Part shown: positions 25,551 to 35,291 of the stretch, piece after piece
How the letters are laid out: every line of letters starts with the position of its first letter
How positions within the stretch are numbered: position 1 is the stretch's first letter
NCBI GenBank assembly: GCA_019746225.1
Contig: JAIESE010000047.1
Location: 1-37,509, forward strand
DNA length: 37,509 nt
Direction of reading: 5' to 3'
Origin: Alphaproteobacteria bacterium
GTDB taxonomy: Bacteria > Pseudomonadota > Alphaproteobacteria > Paracaedibacterales > VGCI01
Notes under the pieces: generated by a model
What the model was told of the DNA's origin: nothing
Seen by the model: only the letters and a program-made list of their open reading frames with translations
The model's database searches: none
Made by a program: the position numbers and the translations under genes

Positions 25551-27392
25551 ATGAATTTGAACAGGAAAAAAAAGAAGGAAAGTGAAGCACCAAAATTCAT
25601 GAGTGCCGACTATTTCAAGAAGGTCAGAGATGACTTTGTTAACCATTCGCATCAACGCCTCTGTTCCCTTCCAAGCTTAAAACTCGACAAAAAGACAACC
25701 TCACAATTAGATCATAAACTCCATGCTTTCTGGGCCAACTTTGGCTTCTTTTCGCCTGGGTCGATTGCCGCAGCTTATAGTGATTGGATGATCCATATTG
25801 CCTTTTCACCCGGCAAACAACTTGACCTCATTGAGAGCGCCCGCTTGAAGAATCTTAACTTTATGAAATTTCTCATTTCAAGAGGGCAAAACAACAAGAG
25901 AAATGGCTCTTCGTTGCCAAAAGATAACCGATTTGAGGATCCTGCTTGGCAAACATGGCCTTATAGTGCGTATAAACAAGCCTTCTCCCTCAGCGAACAA
26001 TGGTGGGTGGAAGCAACCAGTGATGTGCGCGGGGTCACCCAACATCATTCGGACGTTCTTCCTTTCCTTACCCAACAAGTCATTGACGCATTCTGTCCTG
26101 CAAATTTTCCTTCTTTGAATCCCGTTGTTGTGGAAAAAACCATTGAAGAGGCGGGGAAGAATTTTGTGCGAGGCACCCAAAATTTTTGGGAGGACCTCGA
26201 CAGGCTGGTGCGCAACAAACCCCCCGTGGGGTCTGAGAAATTTGAGGTAGGCAAAAATATTGCTATAACACCAGGAAAGGTTGTTTTTCAAAACCAGCTC
26301 ATTGAACTGATTCAATATAGCCCCATGACAAGCGAGGTATATGCCGAGCCTCTGCTCATTATCCCTGCTTGGATCATGAAATATTACTTGATGGACTTAT
26401 CTCCTGAGAATTCCCTCGTCAAATATCTTGTAAGTAAGGGCCACACGGTTTTTATGATTTCATGGAAAAACCCAGAAAGCAAAGATCAGGATCATGGGTT
26501 TGACAGTTACCTAAAATTGGGCATCATGGATGCGATTGAAGCGGTTTCAACAATCATCCCAAAACAGAAGATTCATGCGGTAGGATACTGTTTGGGCGGA
26601 ACCCTGCTATCCATTGCGGCTGCCCGAATGGCGCGTCTCAGAGACTTACGACTTAAAACGTTAACCACTTTCGCCGCTCAAGTCGACTTTGAAGAGGCGG
26701 GCGAGATTCAATATTTTGTGGATGAAAGCCAATTGCATTTCTTGGATGATATTATGTCTGAAAAGGGGTACTTAGACGCCAAGCGCATCTCTGGGACCTT
26801 TTACATGCTGCGCTCCAAAGACTTGATTTGGTCTCAAATGATCAAAACCTACCTCATGGGGGAGCGCCAAGAAATAACAGATTTGATGGCCTGGAATGCG
26901 GATTCGACGCGTCTCCCGCGTAAAATGCTCTCAGAATACTTAACCAAATTGTATTTGAATGATGACCTGGTCAGCGGTCGATTTAAAGCCCTTGGACAAC
27001 CCATTTCTTTAAAGGACATCTCAACGCCTGTATTCGCCGTGAGTACTGAAAAAGATCATATTGCCCCCTGGCAATCGGTCTACAAAATTCATTTGTTCAT
27101 TGAATCCGAAATTACATTTGTGTTAACAAGCGGCGGGCATAATGGCGGCATCATTAGTGAACCCGGACATCACAAAAGGCATTACCATATCGCAACACAC
27201 AAAGAGACTGATTTTCATTTAACACCCCAAGAATGGCAGGAAATAACCCCGTCGCGCTCCGGCTCCTGGTGGCCAGCGTGGCGTAAGTGGTTGGTTGATC
27301 ATTCAACCCATAAAATCAGCCCACCCCCTATGGGGTGTAAAGGATATAAGCCCCTCAGAGATGCTCCTGGTGAGTATGTCCTGATCAACTAG
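25551..27392 (+). CDS. phaC: Poly(3-hydroxyalkanoate) synthase
   Basis: Polymerises (R)-3-hydroxyacyl-CoA into PHA storage granules. The alpha/beta-hydrolase core has the PhaC lipase-like box GYCLGG with nucleophile Cys at residue 347, the Asp in STEKDHIAPW (about 502) and His in SGGHNGGI (about 530). The N-terminal domain includes FWANFGFFSPG and NPVVVEKTIEEAGKNFVRG. Reading could start at GTG 25506 (628 aa), but ATG 25551 has GAGG six bases upstream and gives 613 aa, still a little longer than typical class I enzymes because of a Lys/Glu-rich leader. No phaE or phaR partner adjoins it, which fits class I. A phaJ-like gene follows 18 bases later. Confidence 0.93.
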   Translation: MNLNRKKKKESEAPKFMSADYFKKVRDDFVNHSHQRLCSLPSLKLDKKTTSQLDHKLHAFWANFGFFSPGSIAAAYSDWMIHIAFSPGKQLDLIESARLKNLNFMKFLISRGQNNKRNGSSLPKDNRFEDPAWQTWPYSAYKQAFSLSEQWWVEATSDVRGVTQHHSDVLPFLTQQVIDAFCPANFPSLNPVVVEKTIEEAGKNFVRGTQNFWEDLDRLVRNKPPVGSEKFEVGKNIAITPGKVVFQNQLIELIQYSPMTSEVYAEPLLIIPAWIMKYYLMDLSPENSLVKYLVSKGHTVFMISWKNPESKDQDHGFDSYLKLGIMDAIEAVSTIIPKQKIHAVGYCLGGTLLSIAAARMARLRDLRLKTLTTFAAQVDFEEAGEIQYFVDESQLHFLDDIMSEKGYLDAKRISGTFYMLRSKDLIWSQMIKTYLMGERQEITDLMAWNADSTRLPRKMLSEYLTKLYLNDDLVSGRFKALGQPISLKDISTPVFAVSTEKDHIAPWQSVYKIHLFIESEITFVLTSGGHNGGIISEPGHHKRHYHIATHKETDFHLTPQEWQEITPSRSGSWWPAWRKWLVDHSTHKISPPPMGCKGYKPLRDAPGEYVLIN

Positions 27393-27410
27393 AGGGACGT
27401 CGGAGCGCTG

Positions 27411-27890
27411 ATGAAAAAATTCATAGACAACATTACATTCGATGAGATTCATATTGGCGATTCCGCCTCCCTGAAGCGAACCCTAAAAGCCCGGGACATT
27501 CAACTATTCGCCATTGTGTCCGGCGATATCAATCCAGCCCATTTGGATGAAGACTTTGCCAAAGGCGACATGTTCCACAAAATTATTGCCCATGGCATGT
27601 GGGGAGGGTCCCTCATATCAACAGTTTTGGGAACCCTTCTTCCCGGCCCCGGGACCATTTATCTCAGCCAATCTTTCAAGTTTTTAAGGCCTGTTGGCAT
27701 TGGCGATACCATCACTGCTCTCGTGACAGTCACGCGAAAAAATGCAAAGCGACCGCTTATTACTTTGGACTGTGTTTGCACAAATCAGAAGGGTAAGAAG
27801 GTTATTACAGGTATTGCCAAAGTATTAGCACCCACCGAAAAAGTTCACCGCCCGAAGGTAAAATTACCGAAGATTGCATTTCAGGATTAG
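27411..27890 (+). CDS. MaoC-like (R)-specific enoyl-CoA hydratase (PhaJ-like)
   Basis: A 159-residue hot-dog-fold hydratase of the MaoC family. The catalytic Asp/His motif is seen as VSGDINPAHLDEDFAK, followed by IIAHGMWGGSLIS and YLSQSFKFLRPVGIGD. In PhaJ-type enzymes this motif hydrates trans-2-enoyl-CoA to (R)-3-hydroxyacyl-CoA, the PhaC substrate. The location 18 bases after phaC, with CGGAG before the ATG, makes an operon and supports supply of PHA precursors from beta-oxidation. The exact chain-length preference cannot be read. Confidence 0.85.
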   Translation: MKKFIDNITFDEIHIGDSASLKRTLKARDIQLFAIVSGDINPAHLDEDFAKGDMFHKIIAHGMWGGSLISTVLGTLLPGPGTIYLSQSFKFLRPVGIGDTITALVTVTRKNAKRPLITLDCVCTNQKGKKVITGIAKVLAPTEKVHRPKVKLPKIAFQD

Positions 27891-27908
27891 GGGGTGGAAT
27901 TTACCCCC
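27890..27908. terminator. Small GC stem-loop at the phaJ/GNAT convergent junction
   Basis: GGGGGT and ACCCCC pair around a seven-base loop exactly between the two stop codons, overlapping both. No T-run follows on either strand, so terminator activity is uncertain. Confidence 0.4.
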
Positions 27909-28683
27909 CATATCCAGCCTTGCCATAAAAATCAAGCTCACAGATCTTCACAAAGCTCAAAGTCGCATAGAGGCGCGTAGAGGTGTCCATACACTGAGCT
28001 ATCAGGTGCTTATACCCAAGCTCCTTTGCTATCTTGAGGCGTTCAACGACCATTGCGGAATTAATCCCCTTCTTGCGGTAATTTGGGGCAACCCAATCCC
28101 AATAATTCCCAGCAACATTACCTGGCGATTGATAGAGCATCGAACACCCGACAGGTTTTCCGTCGCAATAAGTGTTCAGAAGGATAAAAGGACTGTTTTG
28201 GAGGTTGGCGAAATTCGAGAAGAAGCTCCTTGCATACTCAAGCGGTTGGTCGCTTGCTTGTGCGGTTGCTTTAGCAAAATCCTGGTACTCAGCCTCAGTC
28301 GAAATTTGACGAATCTGAACATCTATGGACGGCTTTACTTGTGGAAAATCCCTTTCGAGATCAAAATACATGCCGTCCAGAGTACCAAAAGAATCCGCGC
28401 CAAGCGCTACAATAGTTTTACCAGAATGCTTACCCTCATTCCGGATACCATCGCAAAAATAAAAGGGGGTTTGAGATTGAATAAACGAAGTGATACAAGA
28501 TGTTAGATCTGCGTCATTCCCTTGAGAAGTATGGCAGCCATAGCTGTACATGGGGTGCGGAAGCCCCGCCGTATACCAACAAAGGTCTTTGCCGCCATGA
28601 AGGTTTTGATCCGTAAGCTTGGCCAGGCTCTTCACCCAATCAGAAAAATTGTCGACGATATCTTGTGATTGAAATACTTTCAT
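27901..28683 (-). CDS. GNAT-family N-acetyltransferase
   Basis: A 260-residue protein whose C-terminal half has the GNAT fold: a beta strand with KPVGCSMLYQSPGNVAGN, then WDWVAPNYRKKGINSAMVVE, where RKKGIN is the acetyl-CoA pyrophosphate loop, and ATLSFVKICELDFYGK closing the domain. The N-terminal ~140 residues (with WYTAGLPHPMYSYG and the FYFCDGIRNEG region) resemble the extra N-terminal domain seen in two-domain GNATs. AAGGAG lies eight bases before the ATG. The acyl acceptor is unknown. It is convergent with phaJ and follows the patatin-like gene on the same strand by 38 bases. Confidence 0.85.
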   Translation of the reverse strand: MKVFQSQDIVDNFSDWVKSLAKLTDQNLHGGKDLCWYTAGLPHPMYSYGCHTSQGNDADLTSCITSFIQSQTPFYFCDGIRNEGKHSGKTIVALGADSFGTLDGMYFDLERDFPQVKPSIDVQIRQISTEAEYQDFAKATAQASDQPLEYARSFFSNFANLQNSPFILLNTYCDGKPVGCSMLYQSPGNVAGNYWDWVAPNYRKKGINSAMVVERLKIAKELGYKHLIAQCMDTSTRLYATLSFVKICELDFYGKAGYGG

Positions 28684-28721
28684 ATCTTAGCTCCTTGAGA
28701 CAACCCATTCCTATTTTTACA

Positions 28722-29639
28722 TCAATTGCCCCTCTTCAGCAACTTTTGGATAGAAGGAATTGCTTTGCGAGCCGTTGCCCGACCAATTTCATAAATTTTC
28801 TCATTTTGAGAATCGTCAAAGGTCCCAACATCCTCAAAAGGAATCTTAATGGCATAATCCGCTTTGGAACTTGCTGTACGACAGTGATGAATATATTGGA
28901 TCTCAATACTTCTTTTCAGCACACCTAAACCGTGATTTGGTAGAGATTTTGTCAAATTTCCACTTAAATCTACAGCAATGATGAATTTAGCCCCAAGTGC
29001 CCGAGCAACTTCAACCGGCACTGGGTCAGCAATAGCACCATCTAAATAATATCCATCCCTAATTTTAACTGGTAGAAAGACACCCGGGAAAGCAGCTGAA
29101 GCACGAACGGGTTTTACAAGCTCACCCTTGCCAAAAGGGACTAAATCACCAAACTCCAAGCTTGTGGTCATAGCAACAAAAGGTATCTTAAGCTCTTCAA
29201 ATGTTTTGGAACGTAAGTGCTCCTTTAAAAATTGGTCAAGGGATGCAGCATTAGATAAACCAAAGGGAATATGCAATAGAGAAATGTCTAATAAATGTTC
29301 ACGTTTCTTCTCAAATAATATGCTCTTAAGATGGTAAACATTAGGGTTGTCCGCAAAAAGGGCTCCCACAATTGCTCCTGCGCTACACCCTACAATCAAA
29401 TCCGGATAGATGCCCGCTGCTAGCAGCTCTTCAATTACGCCTACATGGCCTAAACCCTTGGCACCACCACCCCCAAGAACAAGAGCGATATTGATGTTGT
29501 TGAAAGTAGGAAGGGGTGCTTGGTAACAAAAAGCTTGCTGAGAATAGTCCAAAGTGGCACACCCCGTTAACCATATCCCCATGATAATAACGGTGCAACT
29601 TCGAACCATTTTAGTTATAGATTTATTATATTTCTTCAT
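28722..29639 (-). CDS. Patatin-like phospholipase, predicted lipoprotein
   Basis: A 305-residue serine lipase of the patatin/RssA type. The N-terminus carries a hydrophobic leader and lipobox LTGC (residues 24-27), so the mature protein is probably lipid-anchored in the envelope. The patatin domain shows the oxyanion loop LGGGGAKG, the nucleophile elbow GCSAG with Ser86, SAAFPGVF, and the catalytic Asp-Gly at 200-201 in YLDGAIADPVPVE. The dyad is therefore intact. No good ribosome site is seen for ATG 29639; a second in-frame ATG lies at 29606. Patatin-like enzymes are common in intracellular bacteria, where some act on host membranes, but that role is inference. Confidence 0.88.
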   Translation of the reverse strand: MKKYNKSITKMVRSCTVIIMGIWLTGCATLDYSQQAFCYQAPLPTFNNINIALVLGGGGAKGLGHVGVIEELLAAGIYPDLIVGCSAGAIVGALFADNPNVYHLKSILFEKKREHLLDISLLHIPFGLSNAASLDQFLKEHLRSKTFEELKIPFVAMTTSLEFGDLVPFGKGELVKPVRASAAFPGVFLPVKIRDGYYLDGAIADPVPVEVARALGAKFIIAVDLSGNLTKSLPNHGLGVLKRSIEIQYIHHCRTASSKADYAIKIPFEDVGTFDDSQNEKIYEIGRATARKAIPSIQKLLKRGN

Positions 29640-29698
29640 TATAAATTTGCATTTTTTTGTTTCTTTGAGTCTTTCTGTGAGCTGGATAATAATGATAA

Positions 29699-30153
29699 AT
29701 AACCGAATTAGCTATAAAAAAATTCACTCAAAATGCTGTTCCTGTTCGAAACGTGTGCTATGATGATTTTAAAAATAATAAGATACCTCGCCACACGTTT
29801 GGACCTCAGATTGTTGCCCTTCAAGTAAAGGGACTGTTCGAATCGATCACGTTTCAAGCACAAAAAAGCAGGAAAAACCCTACCCTTCCATTAAAGAAGT
29901 TATGGATACTTCAGATAAATTTGAGTTCAGTATGGTAGAAGGCACCTGTGTGGGGTCGTTTGCACCGGACTTTTGCGGAGGCATAAAAAATCCCGGTTTT
30001 CATCTTCATTTTATTGATGATTCTCTTTTCCACGGGGGTCATGTCTTAGATTTTAAGTGTCAACAAGGGAACTTATCCCGTTTTGAACCTAAAAGTTTTA
30101 CAGTTGAGTTCTTTAACCTTAACCATACTCTAAAGGCTAAACAAATCGCCTAG
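29699..30153 (+). pseudogene. Acetolactate decarboxylase (BudA/AlsD) remnant, truncated and frameshifted
   Basis: The C-terminal ~150 residues of an alpha-acetolactate decarboxylase are readable in two frames. Frame A (29699-~29898) gives AVPVRNVCYDDF and QVKGLFESITFQAQ. Frame B (~29898-30153) gives FEFSMVEGTCVGSF, NPGFHLHFIDD and GGHVLDF. The three histidines expected to bind zinc (HLH and GGH) remain. Inserting one A in the TTAAAGAAG run near 29896 joins the frames smoothly. No N-terminal domain or start codon with a ribosome site is found upstream. The enzyme would convert acetolactate to acetoin. A sequencing slip in the A-run could explain the frameshift but not the missing N-terminus. 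Confidence 0.7.
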
Positions 30154-30197
30154 AGACCGTTTGAAAGATCCTTTTGGCAATAGGGGATCGTCATCGC

Positions 30198-31340
30198 CTA
30201 CCTGTCAAAATACCGGCGGAGGATCTCTTCATAAGCCTTTGATAATAGATGAATTTCTTCAATGGAGATCTGTTCGTCAATCTGATGGGCTGTTGCGCTC
30301 ACAAGGCCGAATTCAATAACAGGACAAATATCTTTTAAAAAACGTGCATCGGACGTCCCGCCGCTCGTGCTGAGAACCGGGGTGAAACCAGTGATTTTGG
30401 ACACGGCATCGCCTACGAGGATTGGTAGATCCTTATCCTCGCACAAAAACGCATCCCCCGTTCCGCCCATTTCAAGGGTATAGGTAAATCCCTCTTTGTT
30501 GAGACCAGCTTTTGTCGCTTCAGCGTGAAGATATTGGCTCAAAGCATTACGGTTTTGGACAGGGTTATAGCGAATGTTGAATTTTGCCGTCGCTTCTGTA
30601 GGAATCACACTTCGGGTAGGATTGCCCACATCAATGGAGGTGACCTCTAGATGCGAAGGATCGAAATGCGCCATTCCTGAATCCAGGGGGACAGAAAGAA
30701 GGTTTTGCAAATAGTGAAGAAGAGGAGGAATTGGATTGTTGGCCAGGTGAGGATACCCCACATGCCCAGCTTTCCCAGAAACCGTCACGGTGGCATTCAA
30801 ACTGCCCCGACGACCAACTTTCACTGTATCGCCCACCTTCTCAACGTTGGAGGGCTCCCCCACCAAACAGGCATCGATTTTCTCCCCACGGGCTTTAAAT
30901 CGCTCTACGACAGTGCATAAACCATCCGTAGCGGGCCCCTCTTCGTCTGTCGTGAGGAGAAGACTCAATGACCCTGTAAAGGTGGAATTATTCTGAAGGA
31001 ACGCATCTACAGCGGCCAAATAAGCGCCAATGGCCCCTTTCATATCCACAACACCCCGGCCGATAAGCTTATTGTCTCTTATTTCGCCCGCAAAAGGATC
31101 TACGCTCCAGCGCGCAAGGTCCCCAGGGGGGACGACATCTGTATGGCCGACAAAGCAGAGATGGGGGGAGGAGGTGCCCAGGCGAGCGTAGAAATTGGCC
31201 ACATCCCCGGAATCAAGACGCTCAATGACAAAGCCTCTTGCGGTCAGGAAATCACCCACAACGGCCAAGGATCCCGCATCAAGGGGCGTCACACTTCGGC
31301 ATTGGAGGAGGTTTCTCGTAATGACAACGGGATCTACCAT
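30198..31340 (-). CDS. dapE: Succinyl-diaminopimelate desuccinylase
   Basis: Zinc metallopeptidase-fold enzyme that removes succinate from N-succinyl-LL-diaminopimelate on the way to meso-DAP for peptidoglycan and lysine. The 380-aa protein has the M20-family motifs FVGHTDVVPPGD (first zinc His and Asp), GRGVVDMKGAIGAYL (bridging Asp), LLTTDEEGPATDG (catalytic Glu) and STSGGTSDARFL. The start ATG (31338-31340) shares its first base with the TGA stop of lon (TGATG), so dapE is translationally coupled to the protease gene. A TTG immediately upstream is an unlikely alternative start. The protein is intact and suggests peptidoglycan synthesis is retained. Confidence 0.95.
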   Translation of the reverse strand: MVDPVVITRNLLQCRSVTPLDAGSLAVVGDFLTARGFVIERLDSGDVANFYARLGTSSPHLCFVGHTDVVPPGDLARWSVDPFAGEIRDNKLIGRGVVDMKGAIGAYLAAVDAFLQNNSTFTGSLSLLLTTDEEGPATDGLCTVVERFKARGEKIDACLVGEPSNVEKVGDTVKVGRRGSLNATVTVSGKAGHVGYPHLANNPIPPLLHYLQNLLSVPLDSGMAHFDPSHLEVTSIDVGNPTRSVIPTEATAKFNIRYNPVQNRNALSQYLHAEATKAGLNKEGFTYTLEMGGTGDAFLCEDKDLPILVGDAVSKITGFTPVLSTSGGTSDARFLKDICPVIEFGLVSATAHQIDEQISIEEIHLLSKAYEEILRRYFDR

Positions 31341-33763
31341 CAATGAACCGCGTCTGATTCCATAACTGGAGCGCTTCCATCCGTAGTCTCTTTGGGCACA
31401 GGCTTGAACTCATCATCTGGCCAATCGATTGGCGTTAACGGTTGCGTCAACGCAATCTTCAAAACCTGATCCACGGAAGAAACAGGAATAATCTTGATGC
31501 CCCGCTTCACATTATCCGGAATATCCGCCAAGTCCTTTTCATTGTCCTGGGGAATCAGAACCGTCTTAACGCCACCACGATGGGCTGCCAGAAGTTTTTC
31601 CTTCAAGCCACCAATTTGCAAGACACGGCCACGCAAGGTGATCTCACCAGTCATGGCAATGTCCTTGTGAACAGGGATGCCGGTGAGGGCAGAAACGATC
31701 GACGTACACATAGTCACACCCGCAGAAGGCCCGTCTTTCGGCGTTGCGCCTTCAGGCACATGAATATGAATATCGCGCTTTTCAAACATAGATGGCTTTA
31801 TGCCAAAGCGTGGAGCCTGAGAGCGGATATAACTCACCGCTGCCTGGATAGACTCTTGCATAACGTCCCCCAGCTTACCGGTGATCATGGTTTTGCCTTT
31901 ACCAGGCAAAATCACCGCCTCAATAGACAATAAGTCCCCACCCACTTCTGTCCAAGCAAGGCCCGTAGTCACACCTACAACGTCTGCAACTTCGGCAAGC
32001 CCATAATGGTATCGCGGAATGCCTGCATATTTCCCAAGATTACGCGATGTAATCTTGATGCTCGTTGTTTTGGGCTTAATCAAAATTTCTTTGATGGCTT
32101 TGCGGGACAAATTCGCAATTTCTCGCTCAAGGTTTCTCACCCCAGCTTCACGAGTATAGAGACGGATCAAAAGCCGCAAAGCTTCATCTGCTATGGAAAG
32201 CTCACCCTTTTTCAACCCATGCATCTCAATCGTTTTGGGAATCAAATAATGGACTGCAATTTCAACTTTTTCATCTTCAGTATACCCTGGCAATCGAATG
32301 ATCTCCATCCGATCCAGCAAGGGTTGTGGCATACGAAGCGTATTAGCCGTGGTCACAAACATCACGTCCGACAAGTCATAATCAACTTCTAAATAGTGAT
32401 CATTGAAGGTGGCGTTTTGTTCTGGGTCCAATACTTCAAGCAAAGCAGAAGCAGGATCTCCGCGCCAGTCCGTTCCCATTTTGTCAATTTCATCGAGCAA
32501 AAATAGGGGATTCGATGTCTTGGCTTTTTTCATGCCTTGAATGACTTTGCCGGGCATTGCTCCAATATAGGTCCGGCGATGTCCCCGAATTTCAGCTTCG
32601 TCTCGCACACCACCTAAAGACATTCGCACAAATGTACGGCCTGTGGCAGACGCAATCGACTTTCCAAGAGACGTTTTTCCAACCCCAGGAGGACCAACCA
32701 AACATAAAATCTGGCCCTTCACCTTGCCCACGCGACTTTGGACCGCCAAATATTCCAGAATCCGTTCTTTGACTTTATCTAGGCCATAATGATCATGATC
32801 TAAAATCTTTTTCGCCGACATAATGTCCCGCTTAACTCGACTACGATGTTGCCAAGGAATAGAAAGAATCCAATCTAAATAATTCCGAATGACGGTCGCT
32901 TCCGCTGACATTTGATTCATGCTGCGTAATTTGCGCAGTTCGTTCAAAGATTTTTCACGGGCCTCTTTGCTCAGCTTTGTCTTCTTGATTTTGGCCTCAA
33001 ACTCAGAAATCTCATCCTTGCCTTCTTCGCCTTCCCCAAGTTCCTTCTGAATAGCCTTGAGTTGCTCATTCAAATAATAATCTCTTTGCGTTTTTTCCAT
33101 TTGACGCTTAACACGAGTGCGGATACGACGTTCAACTTGAAGAACACCAATCTCCCCTTCAATATGACTAAGGATTTTTTCTAAACGCTGTTTAACGTCA
33201 GCTGTCTCTAATAGAATTTGTTTTTCCGGAATCTTTAAGCCGAGATAAGAAGCAATAGTATCTGCCAGCTTTGCAGGGTCATCTATTTGATTAATGGTCA
33301 CCAAAACATCTGGGGGAATCTTTCGGTTCAGTTTAATGTATTGCTCAAACTGGCCAACAATCGTGCGAACCAAAGCTTCAACTTCAGCCTCATCCACAAG
33401 CGCCATCGGGATAACTTCAACCATGGCATGGAAGTGCTGAGCATCATCTTGAATTTGGATAAGTCGAACGCGTTGACCCCCTTCGACAAGGACTTTAACC
33501 GTTCCATCAGGGAGTTTTAACAATTGCAGAACAGTTCCAAGAGTTCCAACTGTGTATAAATCTGCGGAATTCGGATCATCATGATTCGCATTTTTTTGTG
33601 TTACAAGGACAATCTGTTTGTCATCCCCCAACATGACTTGCTCTAAAGCGCGGACGGATTTTTCTCTTCCCACAAATAGAGGCACAATCATATGAGGGAA
33701 AACAACAATGTCCCGAAGGGGAAGAACCGGGTACTGAGTCCCTTTTGTCAAACCAAACATCAT
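31340..33763 (-). CDS. lon: ATP-dependent protease Lon
   Basis: Homohexameric AAA+ protease that degrades misfolded and regulatory proteins in the cytoplasm. The N-terminal substrate domain begins [20 protein letters not shown]. The AAA+ module has Walker [14 protein letters not shown] and Walker [12 protein letters not shown]. The protease domain has [16 protein letters not shown] with catalytic Ser and the Lys in [14 protein letters not shown]. About 807 aa, full length. Starts at ATG 33763 or 33760, or GTG 33772, are all possible; none has a strong ribosome site. A heat-shock-like promoter may lie at 33838-33863. The usual neighbour hupB is absent; dapE overlaps the stop. Confidence 0.96.
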   Translation of the reverse strand: MMFGLTKGTQYPVLPLRDIVVFPHMIVPLFVGREKSVRALEQVMLGDDKQIVLVTQKNANHDDPNSADLYTVGTLGTVLQLLKLPDGTVKVLVEGGQRVRLIQIQDDAQHFHAMVEVIPMALVDEAEVEALVRTIVGQFEQYIKLNRKIPPDVLVTINQIDDPAKLADTIASYLGLKIPEKQILLETADVKQRLEKILSHIEGEIGVLQVERRIRTRVKRQMEKTQRDYYLNEQLKAIQKELGEGEEGKDEISEFEAKIKKTKLSKEAREKSLNELRKLRSMNQMSAEATVIRNYLDWILSIPWQHRSRVKRDIMSAKKILDHDHYGLDKVKERILEYLAVQSRVGKVKGQILCLVGPPGVGKTSLGKSIASATGRTFVRMSLGGVRDEAEIRGHRRTYIGAMPGKVIQGMKKAKTSNPLFLLDEIDKMGTDWRGDPASALLEVLDPEQNATFNDHYLEVDYDLSDVMFVTTANTLRMPQPLLDRMEIIRLPGYTEDEKVEIAVHYLIPKTIEMHGLKKGELSIADEALRLLIRLYTREAGVRNLEREIANLSRKAIKEILIKPKTTSIKITSRNLGKYAGIPRYHYGLAEVADVVGVTTGLAWTEVGGDLLSIEAVILPGKGKTMITGKLGDVMQESIQAAVSYIRSQAPRFGIKPSMFEKRDIHIHVPEGATPKDGPSAGVTMCTSIVSALTGIPVHKDIAMTGEITLRGRVLQIGGLKEKLLAAHRGGVKTVLIPQDNEKDLADIPDNVKRGIKIIPVSSVDQVLKIALTQPLTPIDWPDDEFKPVPKETTDGSAPVMESDAVH

Positions 33764-33837
33764 ACCAATCACCCAAACCTTGAAATTAATACAGAATCTA
33801 CAAACGTGGTCATGAAAACCGCTTATATCCTTAAGGA

Positions 33838-33863
33838 ATTATAGCTTGTCACCAATTTATCAA
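33838..33863 (-). promoter_or_regulatory. Candidate lon promoter
   Basis: On the minus strand TTGATA (33863-33858) is followed after 14 bases by TATAAT (33843-33838). Both boxes are good, but 14 bases is short for the housekeeping sigma factor and close to the spacing used by heat-shock sigma-32. The leader would be about 70 bases. Confidence 0.35.
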
Positions 33864-33883
33864 GGGCGTTTGATCCTTAATTA

Positions 33884-35158
33884 TTAAGAACCTTTACTTC
33901 CTTTTGTCGCATCGCTGAGACGTTTGCCATAACTCTTGAGGGGCTGAGCTGTTCCTTCAACAACATCTTTGTTAATAACAACTTCTTCAACATCTTCATA
34001 AGAAGGCATTTCAAACATTGTGTCCAATAAAATACTTTCCATAATGGAACGCAAACCACGTGCCCCTGTCTTGCGCGCAATCGCTCTTAAAGCGATCGCA
34101 TGCAACGCATCATCGGTTAGGTTCAATTCGACATTTTCCATTTCAAATAGGCGCTTGTACTGCTTAACAAGGGCATTCTTTGGCTTGACCAAGATCTCAA
34201 CTAGGGACTGTTCATCTAAATCTGTCAGAGTTGCTAAGACTGGCAACCTGCCAATAAACTCTGGAATGAGACCAAATTTAAGAAGGTCCTCAGGTTCTAC
34301 GCCTCGAAGTAAGTCCCCGGTCGTTCGTTCTTGAGGAGAGCGAACATCAGCACCAAAGCCGATAGCAGCTCCTTTGCCTCGAGCTGCAATAATTTTCTCT
34401 AATCCTGAAAACGCACCGCCACAAATAAACAAGATATTTGTCGTATCAACTTGTAAGAACTCTTGTTGAGGGTGCTTTCGACCACCTTGAGGAGGAACGG
34501 ACGCAACAGTACCCTCCATAATCTTCAATAAGGCTTGTTGAACACCTTCGCCTGAAACGTCACGTGTAATCGAAGGATTATCTGACTTCCTTGAAATCTT
34601 ATCAACTTCGTCAATATAAACGATTCCTCGTTGAGCCCGTTCGACATTATAATCAGCCGCTTGCAATAGCTTTAAAATTATATTTTCAACGTCTTCACCA
34701 ACATACCCAGCTTCAGTAAGTGTTGTCGCATCCGCCATGGTGAAAGGAACGTCAATAATACGTGCTAATGTTTGTGCCAATAGTGTTTTTCCGCTTCCCG
34801 TTGGACCAACCAACAGAATATTGGATTTCGCAATTTCAATATCCCCGGTCTTGGGTCCATGGGATAAACGCTTATAGTGGTTGTGGACGGCTACAGAAAG
34901 AACACGTTTAGCAAAGAATTGACCAATAACATAGTCGTCTAAGACAGCACATATTTCAGCAGGGGAAGGGACACCATCTCCAGACTTAACCATGGATGAA
35001 CGGTTTTCTTCACGAATGATATCTGTGCACAATTCAACGCATTCATCGCAAATAAACACCGTCGGTCCCGCAATAAGCTTGCGTACCTCGTGCTGGCTTT
35101 TGCCACAGAAGGAGCAATATAAGGTATTTTTAATGTCACTTCCGGCTGATTTGCTCAT
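33884..35158 (-). CDS. clpX: ATP-dependent Clp protease ATP-binding subunit ClpX
   Basis: AAA+ unfoldase that feeds proteins into ClpP. The N-terminal zinc-binding domain has [12 protein letters not shown] with a second Cys pair in [10 protein letters not shown]. The AAA+ core has Walker [15 protein letters not shown], pore loop GYVGED, Walker [11 protein letters not shown] and the RKH loop [15 protein letters not shown] supplies the ClpP-docking tripeptide IGF. At 424 aa it has standard length and is intact. It lies 133 bases downstream of clpP on the same strand; the spacer holds a GGAGGGG-type ribosome site before the ATG. Confidence 0.97.
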   Translation of the reverse strand: MSKSAGSDIKNTLYCSFCGKSQHEVRKLIAGPTVFICDECVELCTDIIREENRSSMVKSGDGVPSPAEICAVLDDYVIGQFFAKRVLSVAVHNHYKRLSHGPKTGDIEIAKSNILLVGPTGSGKTLLAQTLARIIDVPFTMADATTLTEAGYVGEDVENIILKLLQAADYNVERAQRGIVYIDEVDKISRKSDNPSITRDVSGEGVQQALLKIMEGTVASVPPQGGRKHPQQEFLQVDTTNILFICGGAFSGLEKIIAARGKGAAIGFGADVRSPQERTTGDLLRGVEPEDLLKFGLIPEFIGRLPVLATLTDLDEQSLVEILVKPKNALVKQYKRLFEMENVELNLTDDALHAIALRAIARKTGARGLRSIMESILLDTMFEMPSYEDVEEVVINKDVVEGTAQPLKSYGKRLSDATKGSKGS

Positions 35159-35291
35159 ACTTTTTTCCCCTCCAATTACTTTTAAAGGGCCTTCTTATCT
35201 TATTTCTTAAAGCAAAAAAATAACACAGTGGCCACTCACAAATTTAGTATGACTTGTCAATGATCAACAAAGAGTTAAATTTTCCAGCATT

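Noticed and set aside
27874..28506. 210-aa open frame on the plus strand
   Set aside because: It overlaps the end of the phaJ-like gene and runs antisense to the clear GNAT gene; no ribosome site or family motif.
29753..29938. Independent 61-aa gene, or an intact small gene at 29902-30153
   Set aside because: Both are better explained as the two frames of one acetolactate decarboxylase remnant; neither has a convincing start or the complete domain.
31442..31933. 163-aa open frame antisense to lon
   Set aside because: It lies entirely within the lon protease domain on the opposite strand, with no ribosome site or recognisable motif.
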